DNA from: Chryseobacterium arachidis
GTDB lineage: Bacteria; Bacteroidota; Bacteroidia; Flavobacteriales; Weeksellaceae
DNA length: 64,000 nucleotides
Assembly: GCF_900129245.1 (NCBI RefSeq)
Contig: NZ_FQUT01000004.1
Span: forward strand, 372,001-436,000
Reading direction: 5' to 3'
Shown here: in pieces, positions 1 through 8,832 of the stretch
Position numbering within the stretch: the stretch's first letter is position 1
How the letters are laid out: the number at the start of each line of letters is the position of its first letter
Notes under the pieces: generated by a model
Database searches by the model: none
What the model saw: the letters and a program-made list of their open reading frames with translations, nothing else
What the model was told of the DNA's origin: nothing
Program-made: the position numbers and the translations under genes

Positions 1-1344
1 GATTTTAGCCTGTCTTGTCGCTTGCTCGATTCCTTCTTCGAGATTGTAAGCCGTATCAAAATTTTTATAAATAAGCTCAAAGCCTTCGTCTAATTTCTTG
101 AACGCAAAAGCTTCTGCCCGATTGTTTTCTTCTTTGTAATATCCCGGGCTGATCCCTCCTATCACTTTTCCTTTTGCTTCTGTGCCAATTTCTCCTTCTT
201 TAGCAATCCAACCTCCGCCATCGCTTACATAAAAAAGGAAATATTGAGAAGTTGTTTTATTTTCCAGATACCAAAGTGGAGAAACGTTGAATTCCGGAAC
301 TTTAACCCAATTTCCAACCTCGATTGTTTCAAGCATTTCGGGTTCATTTACCGTGATTGTTATTGTTGCCTGCTGTAACTGCTCTCGCATTTCTTCATTA
401 ATTTCCTCAAATTCTTTAAATGCTTTTTCTTCCCAAAGGTCTTTTCGGAAAGTCAGATCAAAATCAGAAACGATGTGTGATTTGATGTAATGTCTTGCCG
501 TAGAAATATGATTTTGATCAAAATAAAATACAGAAACCGCATCTTTCCATATAGATGGCGTTTTAGAATTCTCTATGAGCGAGAAAATAATATTGAGTGA
601 ATCTGTATGCGTTCGTGGGAAGTCGACATCATGTTGTCGTGTTCTATACATCCTCACTGTAAGTGTATCTTCCGTTTTGTCAAGTACTTTTACAGCACGG
701 AACGAACCTAAAGCATTATAAAAATGGGTATCCAATTCCGGCTTTTGAGCCATACGAACAATTTGTAGCTCAACAGGACGTTCGACGTAACCCGTTTGAT
801 ATTTCTTCAAAGCAATAACAATTCTTTTCGGAAGGTTGATTTTACCGTTGTTGAACAAATCATAAAGTGTTAATCCATCACGATTTGGTAAATTCGGATC
901 TGCACCATTTTCAATCAGAAATTCGAGGTTTTCGAGCGAAACATAATATCGGCTCGCCGCATGCTGCAACAAAGTATAGCCTGATTCTGGATGCAGTTGA
1001 TTCAGATTTATTCCTGCATTAATCATCGGTCGAAGAAAACTGTCGACCCCTTTTTGCGGACTTGCAATTTCAAAAATAATGGGTTCTCGATTTACAAACG
1101 TAGACGATGGCGTGTCGGGATTTGCTCCATATTCAAGCAATAATCTAAAGTTTGTGTATTCGTTTCGGCTGTATGCCAATGAAAGAACAGGAACGTTAAA
1201 CTGCGGTTCTACATAGTTTGCGTCTGCACCTGCCACTAAAAGTGCTTCAAGAAGTTCTATCTTATTGAAAGCATCGAAAATATTCTTTCCGTCTGCTTCT
1301 AAATTATGTTTTTCGAGAATAGATTTTGCGTATTCGAAAGTCAT
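1..1344 (-). CDS. Ankyrin-repeat protein, 3' end outside window
   Basis: The frame is open from the ATG at 1344 to the left edge (448 codons, no stop), so the C-terminus is missing. The first ~180 residues carry ankyrin-like repeats: LLEALLVAGADANYVEP, FRLLLEYGANPDTP and LEFLIENGADPNLPNRDG fit the usual consensus. The rest (about 190-448) is a globular part rich in Trp, Gly and acidic residues that I do not recognise, including a YLENKTTSQYFLFYVSDGG stretch. No signal peptide is seen, so it is probably cytoplasmic. Ankyrin proteins of this kind often sit in polyimmunity loci, and the genes to its right fit that. The immunity role is inference; the ankyrin call is firm. Confidence 0.8.
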   Translation of the reverse strand, partial: MTFEYAKSILEKHNLEADGKNIFDAFNKIELLEALLVAGADANYVEPQFNVPVLSLAYSRNEYTNFRLLLEYGANPDTPSSTFVNREPIIFEIASPQKGVDSFLRPMINAGINLNQLHPESGYTLLQHAASRYYVSLENLEFLIENGADPNLPNRDGLTLYDLFNNGKINLPKRIVIALKKYQTGYVERPVELQIVRMAQKPELDTHFYNALGSFRAVKVLDKTEDTLTVRMYRTRQHDVDFPRTHTDSLNIIFSLIENSKTPSIWKDAVSVFYFDQNHISTARHYIKSHIVSDFDLTFRKDLWEEKAFKEFEEINEEMREQLQQATITITVNEPEMLETIEVGNWVKVPEFNVSPLWYLENKTTSQYFLFYVSDGGGWIAKEGEIGTEAKGKVIGGISPGYYKEENNRAEAFAFKKLDEGFELIYKNFDTAYNLEEGIEQATRQAKI

Positions 1345-1804
1345 TTTTTCCGTTATAATTTAGGTTTGTTTTTTTTATTTGTGTTTGTAAAATTCGATTA
1401 GTTAAGCGAAGATGTTATTGGATACTGTGGCAAACCCTTTTTTCTAAAATTGGTAATTTTATTGTTTTCATTATGTTTTTGAAGTTTATTCAATGATATT
1501 GAATATCTCTCTGTTATTAGTTATATGTGTTTTGTAAATTTTCTATAAACCTTTACATTTTTCAGCAATATAGCAAGTTTAATTGAAATGTATGGTAATT
1601 TTTTCTGTGTTTATTATGATTATTCAACAACTTTTTTTAGGACACAACGGATATTTTTTTTATATCTATGCAGTATCTTTTCTATTACGAGAATAGTATT
1701 TGTTGTATGGGAACTCATAATTTTTTTAATTAAGTTATTAAATTGAATGCTCTATTCGTACAGATATAATCGGCGATCTATTTCAAAAGAAATATCTGTG
1801 TAAT
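1345..1804. other. AT-rich noncoding stretch
   Basis: No convincing reading frame on either strand. It should hold the promoter of the leftward ankyrin gene. Its right end merges into the decayed SUKH-like remnant. Confidence 0.5.
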
Positions 1805-1935
1805 TTTAATCCTGCCAATTCTAAAGTTTCGTCCTACAAAAGATGTTCTACCTTTTCTCATTTAAAGTTTTAACCCTCTGTTTTTCAGCCAAATCCCGCA
1901 TCAACTTATCAACTTCGATGGATTTTTTTGATCAT
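1805..1935 (-). pseudogene. Decayed N-terminal copy of the SUKH-like gene
   Basis: Reading leftward from the ATG at 1935 gives MIKK. A one-base shift in the A7 run (1923-1929) then gives SIEVDKLMRDLAEKQRVK followed by TLNEKR. This matches the start of the intact gene at 4280-4750 (MIEVDNLMQKIAAKYRVD, TLNEKK). A second shift continues as VEHLL-stop-DETLEL, against IERLWEEETLG in the intact gene. At least three disruptions are present (two frameshifts and a TAG at a Trp position), and similarity ends after about 45 codons. It follows the C-terminal fragment at 1971-2270 in the same order as the intact pair at 4.3-5.3 kb. Confidence 0.75.
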
Positions 1936-1970
1936 AAATATTTTATTTGTTATTGATAATCGTTGTAGAA

Positions 1971-2270
1971 TTAAATATTTTTTGAATAATGCTCCATACC
2001 GTCTTCATCATCTGCCGGTTCAAGATAACGTTTTATGTTTATTGGCTTTTTAAGAGTTTTAAAAGAGAGATCGTCAAGCCCTTCCGGAAATTCGAATTTA
2101 CTTTTCTTACCTACATCACTGCTAAAAAGATATGATTTTACAATCTTTAAATTCCCTTCTATTCTTGTTACAAATAAACAGTCACCATAAGTTAAAATTC
2201 TCTTTGGATTACGTAATGAAAGATAAGCTATATAGACTTCCCCATATTTTTCATTCACTTTTATTTTCAT
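1971..2270 (-). CDS. Short paralogue of the 190-aa protein at 4754-5326
   Basis: A 99-residue product matching the C-terminal half of the protein at 4754-5326. Shared blocks are NEKYGEVYIAYLS/KNEIYGDIWVAYVSS, RIEGNLKIV/EIEDELRII and the ending KRYLEPADDEDG/ERYLEPGNRDG. The N-terminal half is absent. The ATG overlaps the end of the frame-broken gene upstream. Family and function are unknown; position and paralogy suggest an immunity-type protein. It may be a translated remnant rather than a working gene. Confidence 0.55.
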   Translation of the reverse strand: MKIKVNEKYGEVYIAYLSLRNPKRILTYGDCLFVTRIEGNLKIVKSYLFSSDVGKKSKFEFPEGLDDLSFKTLKKPINIKRYLEPADDEDGMEHYSKNI

Positions 2271-2482
2271 TTAAATTTTTAAGCATATAAATAATGTCAT
2301 TGTAAGTAACACTTATATCCCATCTTCTGGTTAAATAAATAAAGTAATTTCCAAAAGTCATGGTAACATGCTTATCGTCATCATCTCCAAGGTATATAGA
2401 ATAGATTGCCTCACTTACTGTCGTATCTTCTGCGTCTATTTTTCCTAATTTTTTTTGTAGCTGTAAATTCTATTTTAAACAT
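2251..2482 (-). pseudogene. Small gene split by an A8 homopolymer frameshift
   Basis: From the ATG at 2482 the frame reads MFKIEFTATKK, then goes out of frame at a run of eight A on the coding strand (2449-2456). With seven A it would continue LGKIDAEDTTVSEAIYSIYL through GDDDDKHVTMTFGNYFIYL to LKNLNENKSE and a TGA at 2251. That is a plausible acidic protein of about 76 residues whose end overlaps the next gene. The family is not recognised. True inactivation, slippage-based expression or an assembly error are all possible. Confidence 0.5.
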
Positions 2483-2541
2483 AAGCTATTAAAAAAAAAT
2501 TCTTTTGCTATCAATTGAAAGTCACTGGATGTTTTATAATT

Positions 2542-3438
2542 TTACTCTTTTAAAAATGTTAAAAACTGCTTGACAGATTTTTTATCTTTATTTTTCTCAA
2601 TAAAATCTTTTATTAAATCTGTATTTTCGTAACCGGCTTTATATGCAAGATATAATGTATCTTCCTGAATAAATTCATCTTTAAAAGTCAATAGGAATTC
2701 ATAAAAATTTAAATCTTCTTCATAATATTCACTATACTTGAATACCGACAATATTTTATACAGAACATAAGCATAAGAATCTCCTACCCTTTCATATTCT
2801 TTATTTTTTATATATAATATCAACCTATCCCAAAACCTGAAAATATCAATATCATCCATTATCTTAATGACATTAATTATCGTATCACTATCATTACTTT
2901 CAAGCCCTTTCAATAAAATATCATCCTTTACATATTGAAAATATTTTTTATCAATCATAGCGAGACCATCAAATAGGTATTTTTCTTCAATCCCTAGAAT
3001 GTAATTTCTATCATGTAATTGTAATTCTTCTGCTTTTGGATTTAGCATTGATATCAAATGTGCTGAAAAATCTCTACACATATATTCTTTATCAAAAAGC
3101 AACATATAAGATAACTTTAATAATTCCTGTTTGTATGGGTAAGTCAGATTTTTAAACTTATCTTCTTCATATAAATATCTTATTATCTGAGTTTTTACTT
3201 CCCAATCATTTCCCACATATAAAAAACAAACTCCTAATAGCGGCGTGAGATTAAAACACTGCTTTTTAAATATATAATTCAATAGACTCTCGCTATCATA
3301 GCCTTTATGATAATTTGTAATAGTAAGTATTTTTTTAAATAAATACTTTAGTTCTTCATCGATGATTGGTTGATGTATATTGATCGTATTTTTATCTTCA
3401 TATTTTTGCCTAATCTTAACTTCATTGTTTACATTCAA
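2542..3438 (-). CDS. Alpha-helical (HEAT-like) protein, start uncertain
   Basis: The product is almost entirely helical and leucine/lysine rich, of the alpha-solenoid type (for example LLKLSYMLLFDKEY, DTIINVIKIMDDIDIF). I recognise no named family. The stated start is a TTG (298 aa). The same frame continues upstream with protein-like sequence (EKHSFFFCDLRGTK, LQIVGCIVDELSIDIEKEK) to an in-frame ATG at 3639, but the third codon of that frame is TAA (3631-3633). The ancestral gene was therefore probably about 366 codons and is now either inactivated or read from a weak start. Neighbours suggest an immunity or accessory role; this is inference. Confidence 0.5.
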   Translation of the reverse strand: MNVNNEVKIRQKYEDKNTINIHQPIIDEELKYLFKKILTITNYHKGYDSESLLNYIFKKQCFNLTPLLGVCFLYVGNDWEVKTQIIRYLYEEDKFKNLTYPYKQELLKLSYMLLFDKEYMCRDFSAHLISMLNPKAEELQLHDRNYILGIEEKYLFDGLAMIDKKYFQYVKDDILLKGLESNDSDTIINVIKIMDDIDIFRFWDRLILYIKNKEYERVGDSYAYVLYKILSVFKYSEYYEEDLNFYEFLLTFKDEFIQEDTLYLAYKAGYENTDLIKDFIEKNKDKKSVKQFLTFLKE

Positions 3439-3732
3439 ATTAAGATTAAGATCCAGTAATACATTACTTTTTTCCTTTTCAATATCGATACTAAGTTCAT
3501 CAACAATACAACCTACAATTTGTAACTGATCTGAGTTGAGAATAATCTTTGTCCCTCGTAAATCGCAAAAGAAAAATGAATGTTTCTCATGTAATTCTAT
3601 TATTTGATTACTAATTTTTTTGCCTAATATTTACTTCATAATCTTACTTAAATTTCATTTGCATGACCATTCACTTTTCCCCAACTTTTAAAATGCTTTT
3701 ATAAATGCTCTGGAATAACAAAAGAAGTTATC

Positions 3733-4290
3733 TTATTCTTGTATTTTTCTGAAAGTGATAGAAATTCGTCTTTCTCTGGGAATTATGGTATTAAACCACT
3801 TATCATTTTTTACAGCTTTTATGCCATGTTTCCAATTATATCTTGCTTCTCCGCTTAACAGCAAAATACTTCGGGGTTCTAACAATATTTCCTGTTTTTC
3901 TTTATCTTTTGAAAATTGCATAACGCAGGAAGACAAAAGGCTGATAGAAATAATAACGTCTTCAAAACAAGGGATACAATCTATATGATTTGAAATTCCC
4001 TGTCCAGGCTCGTATTCATTGACAATAACCTGATTAAAGGATTGTTCCAGATTAAAATTCGTTGTTATTTTTCTTTCCAGTAAAACAAGCCAATCGGGTA
4101 ATTCTCCTATTTTTAAATCCTGCTTGATATTTTTCTTCTTATAATCATACAAGTATCCATAATGCTGAACTCTGCGCTTCAAATTGGTATCCCAAACTGC
4201 ATGATCTATTTCTGAAATGATGACTTTCTCTTCCTCAACACTCAGGAAATCATTCTGATAAAGAAGACCGTTGATGATGTTATTCTCCAT
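3733..4290 (-). CDS. AlkB-like 2OG-Fe(II) dioxygenase
   Basis: The product carries the Fe(II) site of the AlkB family. Numbered from the TTG at 4296, NEYEPGQGISNHID supplies His104 and Asp106, WKHGI supplies His157, and RRISITFR supplies the 2-oxoglutarate/substrate arginines (R177, R183). Such enzymes oxidatively demethylate DNA, RNA or protein. I place the start at the ATG at 4290, since the upstream candidate is a TTG. The gene overlaps the end of the SUKH-like gene by 11 bases, so the two are co-transcribed and probably translationally coupled. An AlkB homologue inside an immunity-type operon is unusual. It could be ordinary DNA repair or modification of a toxin target. Confidence 0.85.
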   Translation of the reverse strand: MENNIINGLLYQNDFLSVEEEKVIISEIDHAVWDTNLKRRVQHYGYLYDYKKKNIKQDLKIGELPDWLVLLERKITTNFNLEQSFNQVIVNEYEPGQGISNHIDCIPCFEDVIISISLLSSCVMQFSKDKEKQEILLEPRSILLLSGEARYNWKHGIKAVKNDKWFNTIIPRERRISITFRKIQE

Positions 4291-4750
4291 TTTCAATCGT
4301 TAAAATATATTGTAAAAAATCTATAAAATTTTTGTAAACAGGTTGGTATCCGGCTTCCAATTCATTAGAAACCCAAATTGAATTTTCATTTTCCTGCGTG
4401 GCATGATATCCGTAAAAAATAACTTTATCACTGTTATCATAATATTGATCTGCCAACAGATAGATATCCGCATCATTCAATAATGGAGTTGTAAGGAGAC
4501 TTGGATTGAGCCAGTCGTCAAAACTACAAATACTTATATCAAAGCCATCACCATAAATGTTGCACCCTCCATATTCGCTTAAAAAGTAAAAATAAGCATC
4601 ATCTTTTATGAAGTTAGCATCTTTCATAATACCTAACGTTTCTTCTTCCCAAAGACGTTCTATCTTTTTCTCATTTAAAGTATCAACTCTGTACTTTGCA
4701 GCTATTTTCTGCATAAGGTTGTCTACCTCAATCATCTTTTTAATCACCAT
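4280..4750 (-). CDS. SUKH/SMI1-KNR4-like protein, putative immunity protein
   Basis: A 156-residue acidic cytoplasmic protein. The segment DAYFYFLSEYGGCNIYGDGF resembles the FL..YGG core of SUKH (SMI1/KNR4) domains, which are common immunity proteins of polymorphic toxin systems. The assignment rests on this motif and size and is tentative. Start is the ATG at 4750, three bases after the stop of the 190-aa gene; the 3' end overlaps the AlkB-like gene. A decayed copy lies at 1805-1935. Confidence 0.5.
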   Translation of the reverse strand: MVIKKMIEVDNLMQKIAAKYRVDTLNEKKIERLWEEETLGIMKDANFIKDDAYFYFLSEYGGCNIYGDGFDISICSFDDWLNPSLLTTPLLNDADIYLLADQYYDNSDKVIFYGYHATQENENSIWVSNELEAGYQPVYKNFIDFLQYILTIENGE

Positions 4751-4753
4751 ATT

Positions 4754-5326
4754 TTATTTATCTTTCAAATATTCATCAAGTGAAAAGCCGTCTCGGTTAC
4801 CCGGTTCAAGATATCGTTCCGTTTCAATAAATTCCCCCAGTTTTTTGATATCTAAATCTGAAGGATTGTATACACTTGCTTTCCAGCCTTCAACTTTCAT
4901 CGTTGAGCGGTTTTTATATTTGATCATTGTTCCAATGATTCTTAATTCATCTTCAATTTCACTTATCATGAATGCTTCAAAAATAGTATAAGCCTTAGGA
5001 TCAGAGTCAGTTGTTGTACTCGAAACATAGGCTACCCAGATATCTCCGTAAATTTCATTTTTATAAGCACTAAGTTTGTATAAATGGCGGGGTTTATATG
5101 TGATCGGATTATCTGCTATTTCTTTTTCAGTTCTCGTAAAAATCCCAAAATCAGTTCTTTCGGAAATCCCCAGTCCTTTTTCAACTCCTTCTATTGCCAT
5201 GCTGCGAAATTCTCTTACCTCCTGATTAAAAGCATCCAGCTCATTTGAATGCAATCTATTCCAGCACTCAGATTCTTTATTCAAAAATTTCAGAATGAAT
5301 TCTTTTACTTTTTCCAATAAATCCAA
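4754..5326 (-). CDS. Unrecognised 190-aa protein, partner of the SUKH-like gene
   Basis: A soluble protein with an N-terminal helical part (residues 1-60) and a beta-rich C-terminal part (80-190) ending in ERYLEPGNRDGFSLDEY. No signal peptide. I do not recognise the family. The C-terminal half has a truncated paralogue at 1971-2270. The only in-frame start candidate is a TTG at 5326, because an in-frame TAA lies about 13 codons upstream and no ATG lies between. It is immediately followed by the SUKH-like and AlkB-like genes in one operon. Confidence 0.65.
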   Translation of the reverse strand: MDLLEKVKEFILKFLNKESECWNRLHSNELDAFNQEVREFRSMAIEGVEKGLGISERTDFGIFTRTEKEIADNPITYKPRHLYKLSAYKNEIYGDIWVAYVSSTTTDSDPKAYTIFEAFMISEIEDELRIIGTMIKYKNRSTMKVEGWKASVYNPSDLDIKKLGEFIETERYLEPGNRDGFSLDEYLKDK

Positions 5327-5361
5327 TTTATATAATGCTTTACCCTTTTATTTTAATTAAA

Positions 5362-5412
5362 AGCCTGTTTAAACTCATCTTCGATTTTTTCGTACAAAAG
5401 TTTAAACAAGCT
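5362..5412 (-). terminator. Probable intrinsic terminator
   Basis: Arms AGCCTGTTTAAACT and AGTTTAAACAAGCT form a long imperfect stem around a ~23-base loop. On the minus strand the stem is followed by TTTTAATT. It lies just downstream of the DUF4261 gene, so it probably ends that transcript. Confidence 0.5.
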
Positions 5413-5442
5413 ATGAACAATAATAATTTGACTATCAAAAAT

Positions 5443-6234
5443 TTACAATTCAAGTTTAAAGGATTCCCCTTCCACAAATACACCTTTTGACTGTATGATC
5501 TTAATCTTCTGCTCGGCAGTAAAACCTAGAGTTTCCCCATTTTTAAAAGTTACATTGCTGTTGATGACATAACCACAAATCTGGCTTAAATAGGTGTGCA
5601 GTTCTCTCAAATCAAGAGGAGCATTTATAAATTCCATTTCCAGTTTATCGAAAGCTTTTAATCCGTAAGAATAGGCACTATTCCCATGTTCTCCTCTTCG
5701 GATACCGATGTAAATCCACAAATCCAACGGAACCAAATCTGATTTTAGAGCTTCTGCACTATCCAGATATTGGTCTTTGGGAATAAGCAAAGATTGAGAA
5801 CCTTGGTATACGCCAATACAGTTGCTTGTCGCAAGAATTGCCGTTAAAACTTTCGTTAAAATCGCAAAACGTTCTTTATCGCTATTATTGCTTGATAATA
5901 TGGTGACAAGGATGTGCGAATTGTGATCCTTTAAATCTGCAGTTGCTGTTGACCAATTGTAAGCATATTGCGCAGTTCCCTCAATATCTCCCCACGGAAT
6001 TGGTGCGGCAACTGTTCCCAAGACAACCATTTCGCCATGAACAGAAAAACTCACCGTTCCTGAAGAACCTTCAATATCAGTAACTTCAATCCCCCAATCT
6101 GACAAAAGGTAGGAAATGACTTTATCCAGATCAAATGTCTCTCCGTTATTAAACATCGGCATAGCCAATAATACATTGCTTTTAGGAGTTTGTTCTTTCT
6201 GTTCCTTCTTTTCTTTCTTTTTAAATAATCCCAT
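5443..6234 (-). CDS. DUF4261 domain protein
   Basis: A 263-residue protein beginning with a Lys-rich cytoplasmic stretch (MGLFKKKEKKEQKEQ). A conserved-looking segment follows (LLAMPMFNNGETFDLDKVIS), and the C-terminal region (YIGIRRGEHGNSAYSYGLKAF, residues ~175-260) fits the DUF4261 family as I recall it. The biochemical function is unknown; such genes recur in immunity or secretion-accessory neighbourhoods. No signal peptide or membrane segment. ATG start at 6234; a terminator-like hairpin follows. Confidence 0.6.
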   Translation of the reverse strand: MGLFKKKEKKEQKEQTPKSNVLLAMPMFNNGETFDLDKVISYLLSDWGIEVTDIEGSSGTVSFSVHGEMVVLGTVAAPIPWGDIEGTAQYAYNWSTATADLKDHNSHILVTILSSNNSDKERFAILTKVLTAILATSNCIGVYQGSQSLLIPKDQYLDSAEALKSDLVPLDLWIYIGIRRGEHGNSAYSYGLKAFDKLEMEFINAPLDLRELHTYLSQICGYVINSNVTFKNGETLGFTAEQKIKIIQSKGVFVEGESFKLEL

Positions 6235-6366
6235 TGTTTTTTAATTGTTATAGTTAATTGTTTTAGTTTTAGTGTGAGTAATATCGGATATTCGATTGGT
6301 TCTTATTGATTTCCACAATTTCAAATTCATTTATTTCAAGACCTAAATCTGTATCTTTTTTGTTTT

Positions 6367-6675
6367 TTATAGCCAACTACCATGAAATAATTTCATCTGC
6401 TCTACTGTTCCCTGAAACTGTTCTTCTGTAAATGCATCCTGCAAACGCATAAGACTTCCCTTCTGTGCAGCAAAAAAAACAGTTTTCTGATCTGTTATGA
6501 CCTTAAATAATGACTCATAACCAGCTTCTCTCGAATAAATATACCCAAACTCAACTTTAGTGTATGCTAATTCCGTGAAGTCTTCGCCCTGTTCTAATTG
6601 TGTAACTGCTTTATTGGCAAGAATTTCCTTTACTTCTTTGATTTGATCGCCTGAAATTTTGTTTACTTTTTCCAC
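6367..6675 (-). CDS. Unrecognised 102-aa cytoplasmic protein
   Basis: A small acidic protein with predicted helices at both ends (KISGDQIKEVKEILANKAV, EEQFQGTVEQMKLFHGSW) and a beta-rich centre. Start appears to be GTG at 6675. It lies between the DUF4261 and NTF2-like genes on the same strand. The family is not recognised; an immunity role is a guess from position. Confidence 0.55.
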   Translation of the reverse strand: MEKVNKISGDQIKEVKEILANKAVTQLEQGEDFTELAYTKVEFGYIYSREAGYESLFKVITDQKTVFFAAQKGSLMRLQDAFTEEQFQGTVEQMKLFHGSWL

Positions 6676-6726
6676 GTTATATTTTTTGTTTTATGAATTA
6701 TTTTCTATTTAATTGGTTAGAAGTAA

Positions 6727-7284
6727 TCACTTAATTTTCAGCGAGTCCACATAAGCATATAAATAATTTAAAATTTGAGATAAACCTGTTTTTGCTAAAT
6801 TGACTTCCGGATGATTTTTATTCATCCATGAATTAAATTTTTGTCCTTTCGAACCCACTTCTTTGATATAATTATCATAATCTTCGGTAGGTGCAAGTGT
6901 TACCATACTTACTTTATCTCCTATTGTGGCGATGCTCATCTTCCATGTTGGAAATTTCACATCAAGCAATTTCATATACAATGACTGATCTTCTACTAAA
7001 TAATTGTTTTGATTTTTTTCATCATATTTCTTAATTACCTGAAATTTAGCGTCCAGCGTTTTAGAATCTTCTAAATATTTATTTAAAAATTCATTTCGAT
7101 CTGTAATTTTAGACGTGAATTCTCTTTTAAATTTAAAATCGGGGGTTAAAATAGACTCTAATTCTTTCTTTTGATAATTGTTAAGATAACTTAGGAATTT
7201 ATCTGCGGTATTATTTTGTTGTGCAGATAGTGTGATATAATTGATTACTATCGTCAGCAAGCACAGACAGAATTTGATTTTCAT
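6727..7284 (-). CDS. Secreted NTF2-like (SnoaL-type) protein
   Basis: From the ATG at 7284 the product starts with a clear signal peptide (MKIKFCLCLLTIVINYITLSAQ). About 160 residues follow, with an NTF2-like cone-fold pattern: FLSYLNNYQKKELESILTPD and the NEFLNKYL helix, then strands around VEDQSLYMKLLDVKFPTWKM. A longer start at 7317 would bury the signal sequence and is less likely. The protein is probably periplasmic or extracellular. Function unknown. Confidence 0.65.
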   Translation of the reverse strand: MKIKFCLCLLTIVINYITLSAQQNNTADKFLSYLNNYQKKELESILTPDFKFKREFTSKITDRNEFLNKYLEDSKTLDAKFQVIKKYDEKNQNNYLVEDQSLYMKLLDVKFPTWKMSIATIGDKVSMVTLAPTEDYDNYIKEVGSKGQKFNSWMNKNHPEVNLAKTGLSQILNYLYAYVDSLKIK

Positions 7285-7734
7285 AGTTGTTGTTAGCTTA
7301 TCGTCCTTAAAAAACATCTCTTATAGTAAGATGTTGTTTCAATGATCCATTATGATTTAATAATTTCAAAAACGGGAACACAATATATAAATTAAAATCA
7401 AACTGAGGCATAAATTTTTGTTTAAATGTATATTGGTCATCGTAATAAAAATATCCGTTTAAATAAGATCAATATTCAGGAAACACATAAAAATTCGTAA
7501 ACTTCTGAAAGTTCCAAATAAATTTTCGCTTAATTTTTTACTATTCGGATTTAAACTATATCTTTAACAGAAATAATAACCTTTACTGACCGATATGAAA
7601 CAATCCTTTGCTTTCCAATCTTTTCATAGCTATCATTTTTCGCATATTTTTTCTTAACATTTTAATCGCTATTTTTCAAATACTTTACGTGAGAAGGACT
7701 GGCTTAATTATTAGAATTAATATATCAAAAAAAT
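7285..7734. other. Divergent intergenic region
   Basis: About 450 AT-rich bases between the leftward NTF2-like gene and the rightward CdiI-like gene. It must contain both promoters, but I cannot place them with confidence. Confidence 0.5.
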
Positions 7735-8418
7735 ATGAATGAAGTTTGTATAGAGGAAATTGACAATTTTACGATTGAGGAATTGAGTCAATACGTTTTT
7801 GGAGCTAGCGATCTTAGCCATAAAATTGCTCATAAGAAAATCGGTGAAGTAAATACAACAGATTTATTATATTTGCTCAGGCACTCAACATATACAGAAA
7901 TCGCTGTTCTTTTGGCAATCAGGGAAATTGAAACCAATGGTTTTTATGGTCATAGCTTTAAATATGATGATAATTCAATAACACAGCAGGACATCCTAAA
8001 AGAACTCATCCTATTGCCTGATGATTTTTGGGATTATAATCAGCGCTCTTATCACAAGCTAAAACCAATAGCAGAAAAAAACAGTATACATGCCAACGTT
8101 TCACATAAAATTGTGAAACAGTTTTTAGAATTAGAACCTCAGCCAATTGTATGGACAAAAAAAGAGATAAACGACATTTCCTATTTTGAGATAATTGGCA
8201 TATTGAGTATGTTTGAAACGGGCAAAGATAGTGTGAGAAAGCTTAAACGAGCAGTTGATGAAGGCATTAAAGTGACGTTGAATTGGAAAGAAAAAATAAT
8301 TGAAATCAGAAGTAAATCGGAGATAAAAGAACATATTATCCCATTACTTACTAAAGATCCTGACTATCTTGAAGATTTTGAGGAAATCATTGAAAATGAA
8401 GTTAAAATACTTTTTTAG
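7735..8418 (+). CDS. CdiI-type contact-dependent-inhibition immunity protein (putative)
   Basis: The 227-residue product has the layout of the CdiI_2 immunity family: an N-terminal FTIEELSQYVFG, a helix NTTDLLYLLRHSTYTEIAV, an LAIREIE segment, then DILKELILLPDDFW, where the family ends in a D-L-L...FW block. The C-terminal ~80 residues are an extra acidic extension. Cytoplasmic. It is first in a rightward run with the 120-aa and SUFU genes (18- and 33-base gaps). No CdiA-type toxin is visible nearby. Confidence 0.55.
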   Translation: MNEVCIEEIDNFTIEELSQYVFGASDLSHKIAHKKIGEVNTTDLLYLLRHSTYTEIAVLLAIREIETNGFYGHSFKYDDNSITQQDILKELILLPDDFWDYNQRSYHKLKPIAEKNSIHANVSHKIVKQFLELEPQPIVWTKKEINDISYFEIIGILSMFETGKDSVRKLKRAVDEGIKVTLNWKEKIIEIRSKSEIKEHIIPLLTKDPDYLEDFEEIIENEVKILF

Positions 8419-8436
8419 AAATTAATCTTAATAACT

Positions 8437-8799
8437 ATGAAGAATATACAATTAACACAGCTTGATAAATACAAAGAAAATCCGAATTACGAACTGACAG
8501 AGGGCAATATCTATAAAGATATTGAAGAAAACCATTACGTTTTTTCTTTGAGTTATGAATTGGAAGAAAACGAAGATTCACAATATCCGCTGGAAGATAT
8601 TCTGGATAAATTTTACCTTCATGTCTCTGATTTTATTGATGAAGACAATTACTATACTTCAAAAAATATTATCCTGGAATTAGGTGGTGATTTGGAAGAT
8701 GTAAAAGCAGCCATAAGTAATATTATTGGTAAGCGTGTTTACAATGAAGAATATAATGATGATGAAGGTGTAACAAGAGTAAAATTAGTAATCGTTTAA
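8437..8799 (+). CDS. Small acidic protein, putative immunity protein
   Basis: A 120-residue, strongly acidic, soluble product (YELEENEDSQYPLEDILDKF, EEYNDDEGVTRVK). Acidic small proteins are typical immunity partners of basic nuclease toxins, but I recognise no family. It lies 18 bases after the CdiI-like gene and 33 bases before the SUFU-like gene, presumably in one operon. Confidence 0.55.
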   Translation: MKNIQLTQLDKYKENPNYELTEGNIYKDIEENHYVFSLSYELEENEDSQYPLEDILDKFYLHVSDFIDEDNYYTSKNIILELGGDLEDVKAAISNIIGKRVYNEEYNDDEGVTRVKLVIV

Positions 8800-8832
8800 A
8801 AACTAAAACTTTACATAAAATCAGATAATAAA

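Noticed and set aside
5364..5375. Third copy of the GH97-flanking repeat
   Set aside because: Only 12 bases match and it is explained as one arm of a terminator-like hairpin.
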